A stretch of 64,000 bases of DNA from Sycobia sp. Sy_11 (taxonomy: Eukaryota; Arthropoda; Insecta; Hymenoptera; Epichrysomallidae), in contig JACCIC010000187.1 in the NCBI GenBank assembly GCA_018907035.1, forward strand, positions 744,001 through 808,000, in the 5' to 3' direction. Positions 38,142 through 50,530 of the stretch are shown piece by piece (the stretch's first letter is position 1; every line of letters starts with the position of its first letter). The position numbers and the translations under genes were made by a program. The notes beneath the pieces were generated by a model. The model was given only the letters and a program-made list of their open reading frames with translations, was not told the DNA's origin and did not search any database.

Positions 38142-38940
38142 CGCGCGCTCGACTTAATGAACTTGGACGATCGGCCGTGCGCGATCCGTCTCTCTATAGT
38201 CCTCCGCATCTTTCTCGCTCGCAGCGCGCGCGCGCACACACACACACACACATACGTATTGTATATACGCAGGACGACTTCTCATTGAGAGAGTCGAACC
38301 GATCCGCTGCGAACACGCACGTACAGAGGGCCTCTTTATATATGTACAATCGGCGCGAGGATAAGCATCTCGGAAGCGCGCGCCGCTCTAATGAAAGGGG
38401 GAATATGTATATATGTATACATATATATACCACAGTATCGAGAGACAGAGAAAGAGTGGACGAAATGAGCTCAACGAGGACGAGGCGCAAGAGGGGGGAG
38501 GGGGAGGATCCGAGGCGCGTGCCCGCGAGAACGAGTTAGACGTATATAGCCACGGAGGGTGGAAAGGGGAGGCAAAGAGATCGAGTGGACGAGAGAGAAG
38601 GAGAGAGAGAGAGAGAGAGAGGGAGAGAGCGTGGACTCGGTTAGTACGCATACGAGGACGACTTCGCCTTCGCTGCGGGGACTCGCGAGTGTACATACGA
38701 GGGGATTGCAGGGCCCTGCGTTGTAAGGGACGAGATCGCCGGGGCGATGTTTTTCATCGCGCGGGTCAGGGATTCGCTTGTATGCCCGTATCCGAGATAA
38801 GCGCGCGGCCCTTTTTAAATGCGCTTGTTTTGCATAATCCGACGGAGACTTAGACGAGGTCTTTGCAGAAATTTTCAAAAAAGGGAAAAAATTTAAGTGT
38901 ATATATATATACATTGCGGGAAGCTGAGGGGAAATAGACG
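38000..38940. promoter_or_regulatory. GC-rich island with (GA)n and (CA)n runs, function unknown
   Basis: CpG-dense. Contains (GA)15 at 38106-38136, (CA)8 at about 38234-38250 and (GA)10 at about 38600-38621. Frames of up to 205 codons exist on both strands but are Arg/Glu- or Leu/Ser-rich, without domains. The MITE copy C starts about 40 bp after its right end. Confidence 0.3.
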
Positions 38941-38981
38941 CACGCGAGGGTGGCTGTCAATCACGCGTATCTTGTTATGTG

Positions 38982-39198
38982 CACTGAAAAAATTAATTTC
39001 TGATGTCGAGTAAATGTTTACTGGTTCTCTGCCAAGTAAATCATTATTTCTTTAATTAAGAAAATATTCAATAGTTCTAAGACGTGGTGGTTTTATGAAA
39101 CTGGGCTCATCTAACAGACACTTTCTCAATTTAAGAAAATAATCTGCTTGGTAGAAAACGAGAAAATATTTATTTGATAACGGACCTCTATTTCAGTT
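38982..39198. mobile_element. MITE-like element, CACTGAAAAAA family, copy C
   Basis: Begins CACTGAAAAAATTAATTTC and ends CTATTTCAG. Inner arms (CGAGTAAATGTTTACT... and ...GAGAAAATATTTATTTGAT, plus paired TTTAATTAAGAAAAT and CAATTTAAGAAAAT) match copies A and B, with a more diverged right end. Non-coding. Confidence 0.75.
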
Positions 39199-39199
39199 T

Positions 39200-40050
39200 A
39201 ATTATCTGCACGTTATCAACGTCACTGTTTTGATTAGTGCAATTAAAATCATATACTATTCTAAACTATCACTTTTAGAGCTAAACCAATTTAGTTTTAA
39301 TTCATCTGATTATATATATATAGATATATATATATATATTAATTACATAATTTATATTAATCATGTTTTACTTAAAATCAATTTTGTAGACTCTTGCGTA
39401 CTAAAAGAGACACGTAAAACCTGAATTTCAACATCAATAATTATCGAATGATACTAGCATAGAGGAGGACGTTATAGAGTGCGCTTATGTTACAATAACG
39501 TCATCATTATTTATTCGATATTATTGCATTAATATACGTGTTCTGTAAATATACCACAAAACATAGGCTCATATATACAAATATATATAAAATCAGTATA
39601 TTATTGTTGTTTTGTGTATTATTAATAAATCTTATTTACAGAATTTTGTCAGAGAAACAGCTTAGTTCGTGCTCGGATCGAGTCCCTCGACAACGTCGGA
39701 TCGTGATTTATATAGATATTTATCTCCTTTGTCCTCGCCATAATTCGGTCTTGATTGACCAAAACATAATAATATATCAGTTTTACGAATATGGCCTTGC
39801 TAATAATAAGATCCACTATAAAATGACCGTGTGAAAAAACAAAAGTACTAAGATAAATGACAACGATTTTTGAAAAAAAATTACGTTTAATATTTTCTTC
39901 TTTCTTTTATCGCTGCACCTGTAACCGAGGACCAGCGAATTTTCGAAAATTTCTCCTATAATATTAGTGCATGCTATTTAGACAATCTATTGTGGAATTC
40001 GATCAAGCGCGAAAAGCCGCGTCCTTTGCCACAGTCTCTGTTTCTCGACG
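39200..40050. other. AT-rich stretch, nothing identified
   Basis: A short interrupted TA run at about 39312-39340. A 98-codon plus-strand frame (39538-39834) from a non-ATG start shows no domain. Confidence 0.55.
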
Positions 40051-40056
40051 CGTGCG

Positions 40057-40058
<2 letters not shown>

Positions 40059-40102
<44 letters not shown>
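40059..40102. repeat. (TA)22 microsatellite
   Basis: Pure TA tract flanked by GC-rich CGACGCGTGCGCC on the left. Confidence 0.97.
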
Positions 40103-40104
<2 letters not shown>

Positions 40105-40109
40105 GTATT

Positions 40110-42420
40110 ATAATAATATCTACTCTCCATAACGAATGGCATAAGCGATATTACGTACATTGCTCGCGTACATCGTTCGATTATATAGAAACGCGGCGAT
40201 TCGCCATTTCGCTGGCTCTCGGAAAACGCCCCGCATTACCGAGCGACGGGACGGAATCGATAGATAGGCATTAATTATTACGGCGGCGGATGGATCGTTT
40301 TAGATTCGACGAGGGGGCTCCCCTTAACCGCGAATTAATACACGACGAGCATAAGCATCGGCACACGGGAACAAATGAGGATAATGTAGAGACGAAAAAT
40401 TTCCGCGTTTTTTTTTCAGCCTTGAATTCGTATCGTTACAGGCACGGTCGAAAGTGCGAGTTTCCCTCGCAAAAATCGAGAGCCGACCTTGGACAACGAA
40501 GCTTAATATTACATCCCGCGGGAGGAGCAGGCAGCGTGTAGCATCGCTTACAGCTGTATCCTTTGAACGTGGAAGGTTCCTAATTGAAGCGTGTATTTAT
40601 CCAAATTCTAAAAATGACGGTCTGCGTAATAATAGGGTAAGGTAAGAGCTATATATTACGGGGCATCTGTATGTTTTCGTTTAAAACTAAGCAAGAACTC
40701 TCTTATTTTTCATAAGTTAAAGCATTTTCGATGTTTATTTAAGCAATATTGTTAAATAAGAACTTCTTGTGGAACGTATCGAAGGATAACTGTATTACAG
40801 TAAAGGTTTCGAAACATGCAACAAAGAAAGGAACGGATTTTTACAAATTCCCGATTGTTTCCCTCGTTGATTAAAAAAAAAATTTTTTTGGCCTGCAAAA
40901 TAATAGCTTTACTATATATTCTGCGATGAAAACATGATAAAATTATATCGTCTATAGTGTTATCTTCGGGCGTAAGTAATTAAATTTCTTCGTTATGTTA
41001 TACGTTGAGCTAGAAATACAGAGTTGAGAGAGAGATAGAGAGAGGGGGGGAGAGAGGGAGATAATTTAAACGCCACAATAATTATTTTCAACTATACGCT
41101 CTGGGTAACTTATTAATTATTATTTATTAATCGGTAAATTACACAGCGTGTATAAGTATAGAACTTGGTGAAGTGTTGGTTAGATCTCGCGACCTAGACA
41201 ATGAATAAAGATGACATAAATGAGACTCTCCAGAGAGCTATTCGGCCGCGCTTAAGTTTATATATATATATAATGTACGGGGTGAATGAGAATAGACAGA
41301 ACTGTATTTTGTAAGGAGAGTAACTAAGTACCTAAACTAATATCTCAAGAAATGCATATTCACAAACAAGTATCGAAGACAATAGTCATTATATTATAAA
41401 ACTTATTATATATCGTGCGTAAGCAAAGTTTTTAATTTATATTAGAGAAAAATTATTATTTTGTTACTTCGGGATTTCAACTTACATATATTTTGTACCG
41501 AATTAAACTTTTCATATGATCTTAAGAATTAAAATTATTATAAGCTTACGTTATTTTATATGTTTTTTACTCTCTCATTATTCTCAAATTATAAAAATTT
41601 CATCACTTTTACGGACTTTGAAATACAAGAAGATACTCGATTCGATGCGTTCTCCTTTTTTGTACGTTTGACCAGCAATAATTTGTGAACTTTTGAGTCG
41701 ATTGAATAAAAGTTTTTTCAGACGAAAGAGAATTTTTTCGCTATGGTCCCGTTTTATCTTTTTGGAAGGATTGGACTACAGTCCAAAACGTCAATTACCG
41801 TTTCCCCTTTGTTTATGAAATTAAAAACATATTTCTGCAGGTGCATTTATATGTTCGTCCAGCGGTAATTTGGAATCGATCGAATAAAATTTTACAGTAA
41901 TGAAACTGGATCGCTTCTCCGTAATCGTAATTTATTTTGGTAATAATTAGTCCATTATCTGTGCAAAAATTTCATCTTTTATGAATAAAAAACATCCCTT
42001 CACTGTGCATTGTGACTATACTGCATTATTAAACGTATACATATGTCCTTTTATATTGTATATATAATTATAGATATAAATTGAAACATTTTTTACAGAA
42101 ACTGCAAAAGCAGTCTTTTTGATAAAAAAAACGAAAAAGCAAATAATTCGTGAAGGGTGGTAAAAACTTTAAAATGCCCGATACGATCGAAACTAACAAT
42201 GACTTCGGTTATGAATCGATGTAAATCGAATCACACATATAACGTATACGGAATCGTTTACACCCGTAGAGCAAAATCACCTGCGCGCGGCAATACCGGC
42301 ACATTATTCGATTCGATCGAAATTAATTTTCGAAAATCGATTTATTTTTACGGCTAGACCCTGTACAGACACGTGTACGATGTGCCGCAATTTTCTGACC
42401 TTGGAGAAAAATTTCGCTCT
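40110..42420. other. Mixed then AT-rich stretch, no supported gene
   Basis: Moderate GC at 40140-40560. A purine-rich (GA)n/G-run at 41022-41060. Two related segments at about 41655-41725 and 41845-41905 (GACCAGCAATAATTTG / GTCCAGCGGTAATTTG, each followed by TCGAT-GAATAAAA) look like an old local duplication. Confidence 0.45.
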
Positions 42421-42429
42421 TGAATTTCA

Positions 42430-44345
42430 GGCTATATAGGCTCGGGCCATTTCAAGCTTTGTATATATATATATATAGATATATATAGATATGCGGCACG
42501 GGGCACGGGCGATCCGAGCAAATTGCTTTCATTCCGTGACCGCGCGCACGCGCGGCCGTTCGACCGAGTCTGTCGTATCGGCGTACGAAAATGGCCGCCG
42601 ATGCTTACATCGCATAATAAACCACGCTGCAATAACACGTACAATACGTGGAATTTAATATATAGGCTGTAAGAGCGCGCGGGGTTCGCCGCTCGCTCCT
42701 ATCTGTAGGTAAGCGCTTAGTGGAAAGACGGCGGGCGATCGCGTTCGCGCCAGAGAGCCCGAAAAATAATTTGCGCGCACGGGACCCACGAATTCGAATT
42801 TCAGAATTTCGTAAATTCAGACTTTTTAATTGAGATTTTTGTTTCGTCCTCTTTGTTCCAGATAAGAAACAGTAGGTGCCCGAAATCGCACGGTTGCCGT
42901 TTTATTCACTTGATGTGCCATATTCATCGCCCACTTACCGGGAACTATTGATAACTTACCAGAAATAAATGTGCACCTTTAATAGGAACATGTTTTCGTG
43001 TGCGCTGAAGCTAGTCTTTAAATATTGTCAACGTTATTAGTGGATCAACGATTACATTATTCAAATTAATTATTACTTTCTAACGATTTATTCTTATGAT
43101 TCATTTTTGTCACAACTTACCATATGATACATATAACAATGTGAGCACTATTATTGACATAATTTAAGATAGTAATCTACTTTTGTTTGACGTATATTAT
43201 ATGATTTATCCGGGGGATCAATTTAAAGCTTGTGCGTTCCTTTATTCTTTCTTTCTCAATTGGAGAATAGATTTTGACAGTGCTGTATAGGTGTACCGTT
43301 CGGAATCAACAACCTAAAGTCGTCAAATGTAAGCGCTAGTCGATTTCGATTCGCAGGCTGAAATCATTTTTCCACTAAGAATCTCAGCTTTTCAAGCCCT
43401 AATTCACGTAATTTGCTGGAAATATTTTCATCTTTTTCCGTTCTGATCCTATCGAACGACGCGCGCCGTGCGGGCAGATTTTGAAATATCCTCGAACCAG
43501 CCGCGAGTCTCTAGGCCCGATAACTGAGCGCGCCTCGCGAGTACGGGGCCAGCACTTCGAGTTTGAAGGAGGAGAGGGCTTTCAAAGACACCGAATTGGA
43601 AGCTCTATATACACAGGTCCGTCGTTGGGACTTGTTTTCTGCGTTCGGCACAGGGGGAATCGGCAGAATCATCGTGGATGACGCGGCGAAATGTCGCGAA
43701 TGGCGCCCCTCGAGCAGCCGCGCCGAGGCGATTCGGAAGCGAGAACGGTACACGGCCGCGCTGACGGTTGGAAAGGTATATATACATATATGATACATGA
43801 GACATGTATGCCAAACAGCGTTGCTTCGTTCGTACGACGCAGCTTCGCCGGTGACGAAATTGGACGAAAAAACGTTTCGAACACGCGCCGCGATGGATTA
43901 TTACGGGATTCTCTTGAGGCAGGCGGTCGTCGATTGTCTACGACGCAAGGAGGAAACGTTCGCGTGCCCGGCACCGACGGCGCTAGACGAGCCGCGCGGC
44001 GCGTAATGAGAAACGGCGATAAAAGTCGTTCTCCGGCATGAAAATGCCAGATTGGATGCGCCTCGCGGGAGCGATCGATGAATTGTCGAAGACGCTCGTC
44101 GGACGGTGTATTCGTCGTAATTTCATCCGTCCGAGCACACCTATTACGCTGCTCGTTGCGATCGATGGCAACGAGGATCGGCCGATCGAGGTACTTGCTG
44201 AATAAATCGGCCAAAGTTGAACGTCCCTGTAGCGGCAGTGACAGAAATCCATTGTATTTTTTGTCGCGCCCAGGTCGCACTAGATTTGCGGGCGATGAGA
44301 TTCGGAAGAGAAGCCTACATCTGCGATCGATAATTGGTTAAGCAT
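42430..44345. promoter_or_regulatory. GC-rich island with the most protein-like unassigned frames
   Basis: CpG-dense at 42490-42790 and 43440-44340, with a hairpin CCGCGCG-CA-CGCGCGG at 42540-42555. Within 43556-44345 several frames are open on both strands. A plus-strand frame at 43797-44006 and an ATG frame at 44043-44204 (54 codons, beginning MPDWMRLAGAIDE) have mixed, non-repetitive composition, as does the 203-codon minus-strand frame 43669-44280. They overlap each other and none matches a family I know, so coding status is unresolved. Confidence 0.3.
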
Positions 44346-45580
44346 TAGAGGCGTTTTTAGCAACCGACGCATGTCAGCTTTGAGTTCCTGACCACTGACA
44401 GACATTTTTTTTATTAGATATATATTTATAATATTTACAATATGTTTCAATTGCTTTTATAAATTTATAATTATTGGTAAAATATGTTTTAGTTAAGAAT
44501 ACACATATATTTTATAGTAAAAAATATACTGTAAATATTATTAAGCGACGGATTTTTCTTACTAAATTCCGATGCCATGTTTCTTCGTGTCACTTCTGGA
44601 TTTGAGCTCGTAAAAAATCGAGACATTGAGAAACATTGGGAATTACAAAAATTTTATTGTAAATATAATTATTCGGAATTAATCGTTATAAATAACTAAA
44701 TTTGTAAATTATATAAAAAAATATTTAAAATCTACAAGAAAATAAACAAATAAAATATAAAAGACCATTGCAGAAGCTTAATAATGCCACATTGCACTTA
44801 GGACATAAATCACAATAAACATTATAATAGTCCACAAATCTTCTAGTATGTTATGCATAAATACATAAATATCAAATGTTGTGGCGTCGGCGTCGTGGGC
44901 AAACGTTGACTTGAGAACCAAAGATAGGCGATTCAACCTCGGTGCACGTCGGTCTTTTTCATCGAATAAAACATTCATATGTACAGTAAAAGTAAATATA
45001 AATGTTAATACATTTTCATCGCAAGAGGAGTATCAGAATTAATTAATATAAAAAACTAAAAGAGATATGGGCGTAGAGAATTTTTCTTGATTCGGGATAT
45101 TGAAAACATGGAGCGATATTTGTCCCGATGTGAATTCTATGAAAAAATTGGATATGTACACCTCTTCGAGCACCTATACGAAAATTTCTAATCAGAATCT
45201 TATAGATGTCGAGATTTTATGTCAGGATCCGTCAAGGATTATCCACTGATTTCTGCATGGGTCACCATTCTTTGATAGTGCGGTTTCACATTTTGAATAG
45301 AACCGCGGCTGGGAGCAAAACCATACATCCCTGTCGAATGTTCGAACTGTATCGAAAAACAGTTATTATAATTCCCTCCAAATCTAATAGGAAAGACTCA
45401 CAAACTGATCGGTCATCTCGGGTGTCACGGAACGTAATTGTTCATACTCTAGATAATTTTCAGGGAACCCCGAGGACGTACGTTCTCGCTATTTTTCTTA
45501 TCCGGTACGCGCTAACGATATCGCTGTATAGGTGATTCCATTATAGAATATACATGGTCGATTGCCTGGATATGGCAAAT
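44346..45580. other. AT-rich stretch, no supported gene
   Basis: A 109-codon ATG frame (45206-45535) lies in near-balanced sequence; no domain, signal peptide or membrane segment is recognisable. Confidence 0.5.
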
Positions 45581-46600
45581 TAGCAGTAGGCCGCGAATCA
45601 GCGCCGATTCCGTGCAGAATCAAAAAGCTGCGGCAAATCGTTAGGGTGTGTGTGTGCTAGTGTAGACAGAGAATTATTAACTCGCGCATTCGGAAATAAA
45701 CAGACGCCCCCCCCCTCCCGACGCCCCCCATCTAAGTAAATACAACCTCGATCGGGCCCTAAATCAAGGCCGACTCGCCCCCTCTTGCTCCTACGTTGCA
45801 ATTTTTCTCCTCGTGGCTCGTGTATAGGGCCCCCCTCCTGGCTCTCCGTCCTCCCCATCCGCGCCGTGCACGTCCCAGGATATACGCGTCTCGCGCCTCC
45901 TCCAAAGAGTTCTCTCTATCTCTCTCACTCTCTCTCTCTCTCCTACACACACGCTCGTGTACACGCCCGCACGCACGCAAGAGTATATATGTATCGGCAT
46001 GTATGCATGTATATATGTGAATGTTTGCACGTATACCAGTATGTGTGTATATATAGACAGAGCGTGCGACGGACGCGTCGACTTTACGGAAAGTGGCGCG
46101 AAACGAGATTCACCTTACTCCTCCACCCGCTCCGTCTCTCTCTCTCTCTCTCTTCTCTCTCTCACGGCGCTTTCTTCGCCGTCGCACCGCGCGAGCCGAA
46201 CGCGAACGCAGTCGAAAGGAGTATATAGGAACGAACGCCGCGCCGCGCCACGGCGTTATGCGGGGAGGTTTGGTATGTTAATTATACACCCAAGTACGCC
46301 CTCCCTCATCTCCCTTCAAAAAGTTTGCTCTCACGTTTCTGTTTCCTCACTCGCTCCATACGTCTCTTCCCCACCACCGACACCCCCCCTACCTCCATGC
46401 TCTTATATGTATGCCTCGCAAATCTCGCTCCTCCATCTTTCGCCCGCTTCTCTGTTATTTCGCCTCTTTTATGCAGCCCTTCTTCTTCTTCTTCTTCGTT
46501 CCCTCTCTCCGCATCGCTCCTTCTCTCTCTCTCTCTGGTGTTTTCAACCTTTATCTATTTTAAATATTAGTTTCCGAAATATTGAAAACGTGCCGAGGCT
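45580..46600. promoter_or_regulatory. GC-rich island rich in pyrimidine runs on the plus strand
   Basis: CpG-dense over 45690-46280, with (CT)n at 45913-45942 and 46134-46163, and a C run at 45708-45715. Long frames (up to 251 codons) are Ser/Leu/Arg low-complexity and look non-coding. Confidence 0.3.
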
Positions 46601-46615
46601 TTTTTCGAACGTAAA

Positions 46616-46618
<3 letters not shown>

Positions 46619-46668
<50 letters not shown>
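46619..46668. repeat. (TA)25 microsatellite
   Basis: Pure TA tract at the right border of the preceding GC island. Confidence 0.97.
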
Positions 46669-46669
<1 letters not shown>

Positions 46670-46699
46670 TTTGCTTGCGGCAAGGTTCGCACGTATGTT

Positions 46700-47640
46700 A
46701 TTATGCATTTGAAGGGCCAAGTTAAACTTTCAAATGATGCTTTTTCATTCTACATCGAATAATACCGACTGGTCTACAGCTACTTTTTGTAAGATGTCGT
46801 TCAGAGTAAAATTCTAACAATGGCAATAAGTGTAAAGAAGTTTATAAATGCCATGATGATATAAAATAATATACTGCCATTTGAGTATGGACAATCTATT
46901 AAAAACTATCGTCGATTGATGAGTAATATATTAAAAAATAAAGATAAAAAAATAATAACAATATTAATGTTTAGACTGAAATTTATTTATGAATGAGAAA
47001 TATTAATAATCCATATCGATCGATACTCGAATGAATAATCATCTTTATTATGGTATGAAATTTATCGATATTGATATAGCAATTTAATGTGATTATTAAA
47101 CAAGCAACTCAATTTGAGCTAGTAAAAAAAATCTTTACCTAACAAATATATCGTCTAATGAGTGAAAAGTTTGTGTAAAAAAGGTAAACAAATGATCGGA
47201 TGATTAAAGATTTAACTATGACGTATTTACAATTCGCCTAACTTTGAGAAAATAAGGCTAAGTAAGAAATGCGACATTCTAGGAAATGTAGGTTATTTCG
47301 AACGGTTTTGCTTGAAACCTAGTCCTTCTTTAGAATCCGTCGCCAATATTCAAAAACACACATAAGAAATATAAGAATAATTAAATATTCTTCGCACTGA
47401 TACAGCAGAAAGTTAATTAGAATGGCAACTGTCAATACGTTCGAAGAATCCACCAAGCTATCATTTTATCTTATACATTTCAATATTTTCATTTGCATTC
47501 GTACAACAAATGCTTAGCATTTAAAAAATCCACGCCAAATCATACTCGGGACATCCAAATACTACATAAGCCACTTTATTAAATCAGAAATCACAACACA
47601 ACGGGATCCCAATCTCAGACACTGTCCTTTTCACCCGCAA
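46700..47640. other. AT-rich stretch, nothing identified
   Basis: No frame of 60 codons or more and no repeat structure noticed. Confidence 0.65.
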
Positions 47641-47992
47641 CGTACAGACTTTCTGCCTCTCTCTCCCTCATTCTCCCTATCTATCTTTCTACATGTACTT
47701 CTATATATATATATATATATCGAGGATATAATGAATACTGAGCTCGCGCCGGATTTTTTTCCCTCAACCGCGTCGGTTCTCTCTCCCACACCGCGTCGCC
47801 ACCCCTCTCTAATAACCCCGTTGGCCCCTCTTCTCTCTCTCTCTCTCTCTCTCTTCCTTCCTTCCTTCGCCCCCTTTCCTCCTCAATCATTTCTCTGCGG
47901 CTGATGCGTTCCACCCCCTCTCTCTCCGACCCTTCCCCCTCCTCCACCTCTTCTCGCTCGCGTATTATACGCAAGCTCTCGCGTCCTCCTCC

Positions 47993-47996
<4 letters not shown>

Positions 47997-48024
<28 letters not shown>
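47997..48024. repeat. (TA)14 microsatellite
   Basis: Pure TA tract; a shorter one of about 19 bp lies at 47702-47720. Confidence 0.95.
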
Positions 48025-48028
<4 letters not shown>

Positions 48029-48194
48029 TCTCCTCAACTCTCGCGCCGTGCGTGTATATAAGCGAGCGAGACGCAAGCCAGGGCCGTACCGCCCGTACGG
48101 TGCTTCGAGTATTCCGGCTAGCTCGCTGGCGATCGGGGCCGCGGCCGCGGGCCGGACCGGCGTTTTCGCTTGCGTGCAAGCATCCACGTATATG

Positions 48195-48198
<4 letters not shown>

Positions 48199-48246
<48 letters not shown>
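48199..48246. repeat. (TA)24 microsatellite
   Basis: Pure TA tract within the GC-rich field. Confidence 0.97.
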
Positions 48247-48248
<2 letters not shown>

Positions 48249-48625
48249 ACACAGGAGACTGACTATGGGAAAATCACGTGCGTGGTCTTCTTTTTTGCTC
48301 ATTCTCTCACTCTCTCACACTCTCTCCTTCTCTTCTCTTCTCCTCTCTTCTACCGATGCTTCGATCCTCCCGCCCCTCTCCGATTGCGAGCGCACACATC
48401 TTGCACTCTCCGCTCGACTTCTCATAAGTCGCGCACGTTTTCGGCCAGCTTCCAAGGCCTGTTCGTTCCTACTTCGAGCGTGCACCGTAAATGTGCACGC
48501 GCGCGCATGCATGCGCGTATGTGTGCATGAGCGCATATGTGCCGAAACATATAATACAGCGAGAAAGTGCGACTCGGACCTTGAGAGACGCGCGGCCGAT
48601 CGGTGCACCTCACAAGCGAAAAGCC

Positions 48626-48628
<3 letters not shown>

Positions 48629-48678
<50 letters not shown>
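48629..48678. repeat. (TA)25 microsatellite
   Basis: Pure TA tract flanked by GCGAAAAGCCCT on the left. Confidence 0.97.
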
Positions 48679-48681
<3 letters not shown>

Positions 48682-49648
48682 ATCTTGCCGAAGCAGGTCG
48701 AAGAAAGTCCAAAGCAGCTCAGCAACACTAACGTATAAAACAGTATATATACGTATAGAGGTACGCGTCCGAGAGACCGCAGTTCGTCGAGAGGAATCGT
48801 GAACGATGAAGTACCCAGCGTGGTGCGTACGTTGCATATACACACGCTCATGCATATTAGCCACATATTCGTACTGCTAATATATATATATATATGTATA
48901 CGTGCGCGCGCGTGTGTGTGCGTGTAATATTTATAGAACTTAAGACTGCACCTGCACGAGAGGTCGCGTCGAGAGGAGTGAGAGAATTTCTTCTATAGAC
49001 ACATACACATATGCCGTGTCCGTCTGACCTCTTGAGATTTCGTGCGCAAGTTCTGTAAATATATATCTATATATACACATACACGAGCGTATCATGTCAC
49101 GTTGGTGCGTATTTATATGTGTTGTACGTTGTGTAGTTGGGCGAGCGTGTGCGTGGATACGTTGGGAGGCGTACTTACATCGACGTATATACGTGCATGC
49201 ATCAGCAACCGGTTGCTCCTCGCGCGCGGGTGCTGCACGCGTATATATAATATAAGATATACGTATAGATTCGCCTCCCGTGCAAAGCGCTCGTAATGAC
49301 GCGGGGAGATAAATCGTCGCGCGTCACCTCCGCTACCTTGCCACGTCCCAATATGTATGTATATCTGTATATAAAAGCTGGATACCCGGGTATTTTATGG
49401 TATTTGGCGTCGCGCGTTAAAAATTCTTTAATTTCATGCTCGGCGCGCGTGTATCGGCCGTTTTATACGGGGTTGTCGCGCGAAGTCCGTCGGAGAACCG
49501 TCGAACGTATAAATATCAAAAGTTCCCGTGTATCTTTCTTACTTTTTCTCTCTATTTTGGCTCAATACGGTATAAAACTTATTTCTCAGTATATATCGAT
49601 CGATGGTGATTTGGAGTCCGACGAACAGCCAGCAATTAGGATGAATTA

Positions 49649-49651
<3 letters not shown>

Positions 49652-49697
<46 letters not shown>
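49652..49697. repeat. (TA)23 microsatellite
   Basis: Pure TA tract at the end of the GC-rich field. Confidence 0.97.
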
Positions 49698-49700
<3 letters not shown>

Positions 49701-49875
49701 TCTCCTAAGAAGAATTATACGAAATACAGCAGTGTTTTGCTTTGTGGACGTATATGCATATACAAGTTACGTTAGAAATGTCGTTTATTTCCGTCATACA
49801 CAGCGCAATCTGTAGTTTTAAATGGTTTTATTCTTCGTACAATATTTATATGTGTGTGTATGTATGTATATATAG

Positions 49876-49883
<8 letters not shown>

Positions 49884-49963
<80 letters not shown>
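49884..49963. repeat. (TG)40 microsatellite
   Basis: 80 bp of perfect TG, preceded by TATATAGTATATATA. Second longest TG tract in the window. Confidence 0.98.
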
Positions 49964-49968
<5 letters not shown>

Positions 49969-50118
49969 GCCTCTTTGTACGCACTATTACTTGTACTCAT
50001 CGGCTCTGGATGAGTGCGCGATAGGCTGACTAACTATTTTATTCAGGCGTAAAATTGAACAACTCAGAATTACTTAAAAGCAATCAATATTTTTGCGACC
50101 GCATTGTATTATATATTA

Positions 50119-50123
<5 letters not shown>

Positions 50124-50176
<53 letters not shown>
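50124..50176. repeat. (TA)26 microsatellite
   Basis: Pure TA tract after TATATATTAAATAT. Confidence 0.97.
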
Positions 50177-50178
<2 letters not shown>

Positions 50179-50469
50179 GAACGCTCGAGCAAGGGATACA
50201 TCTTATAAGAGCAAGTATAATTTACCCGATGAAGCATGGACGTTAAAAGGATGAGCAAATGGATTGCGTCTTACTTTTAAAAGGGATTATTGCGTTTGAG
50301 AGGAGGGCCGCATCAGCGTACTCTCCCTATAATTGAGTCTGAATCGAAACCAATTGAGATAATCGAGAGAGGCTCTAAAAGAGGATCGTTTTGAAAATTG
50401 GACTGAGATATAATTAATGCCTCTCTTCTGCGCCGCTCCGCTTGTGTATCGAGGTTCGATGTACCACGG

Positions 50470-50526
<57 letters not shown>
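50470..50526. repeat. (TA)28 microsatellite, joint longest TA tract
   Basis: 57 bp of pure TA dinucleotides after GTACCACGG. Confidence 0.97.

Positions 50527-50529
<3 letters not shown>

Positions 50530-50530
<1 letters not shown>

Larger units (their letters stand above)
47640..49640. promoter_or_regulatory. GC-rich island interleaved with TA tracts
   Basis: CpG-dense blocks (47740-47970, 48028-48190, 48360-48620, 49080-49510) alternate with (TA)n tracts. A near-palindromic GGCCGCGGCCGCGGGCCGG block lies at 48137-48156. Frames on both strands (up to 228 codons) run through the TA repeats as Tyr-Ile runs and are not credible genes. Confidence 0.3.

Noticed and set aside
45206..45535. 109-codon ATG frame in near-balanced sequence
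   Set aside because: The translation has no recognisable domain or segment pattern and no splice context; kept only as an unproven frame.
45957..46712. 251-codon plus-strand frame
   Set aside because: Translation is Ser/Leu and Tyr-Ile runs from CT and TA repeats; non-ATG region upstream and no domain.
47681..48866. Frames of 183-228 codons crossing TA tracts
   Set aside because: Their length comes from TA repeats, which have no stops (Tyr-Ile runs), and from GC-rich spacers.
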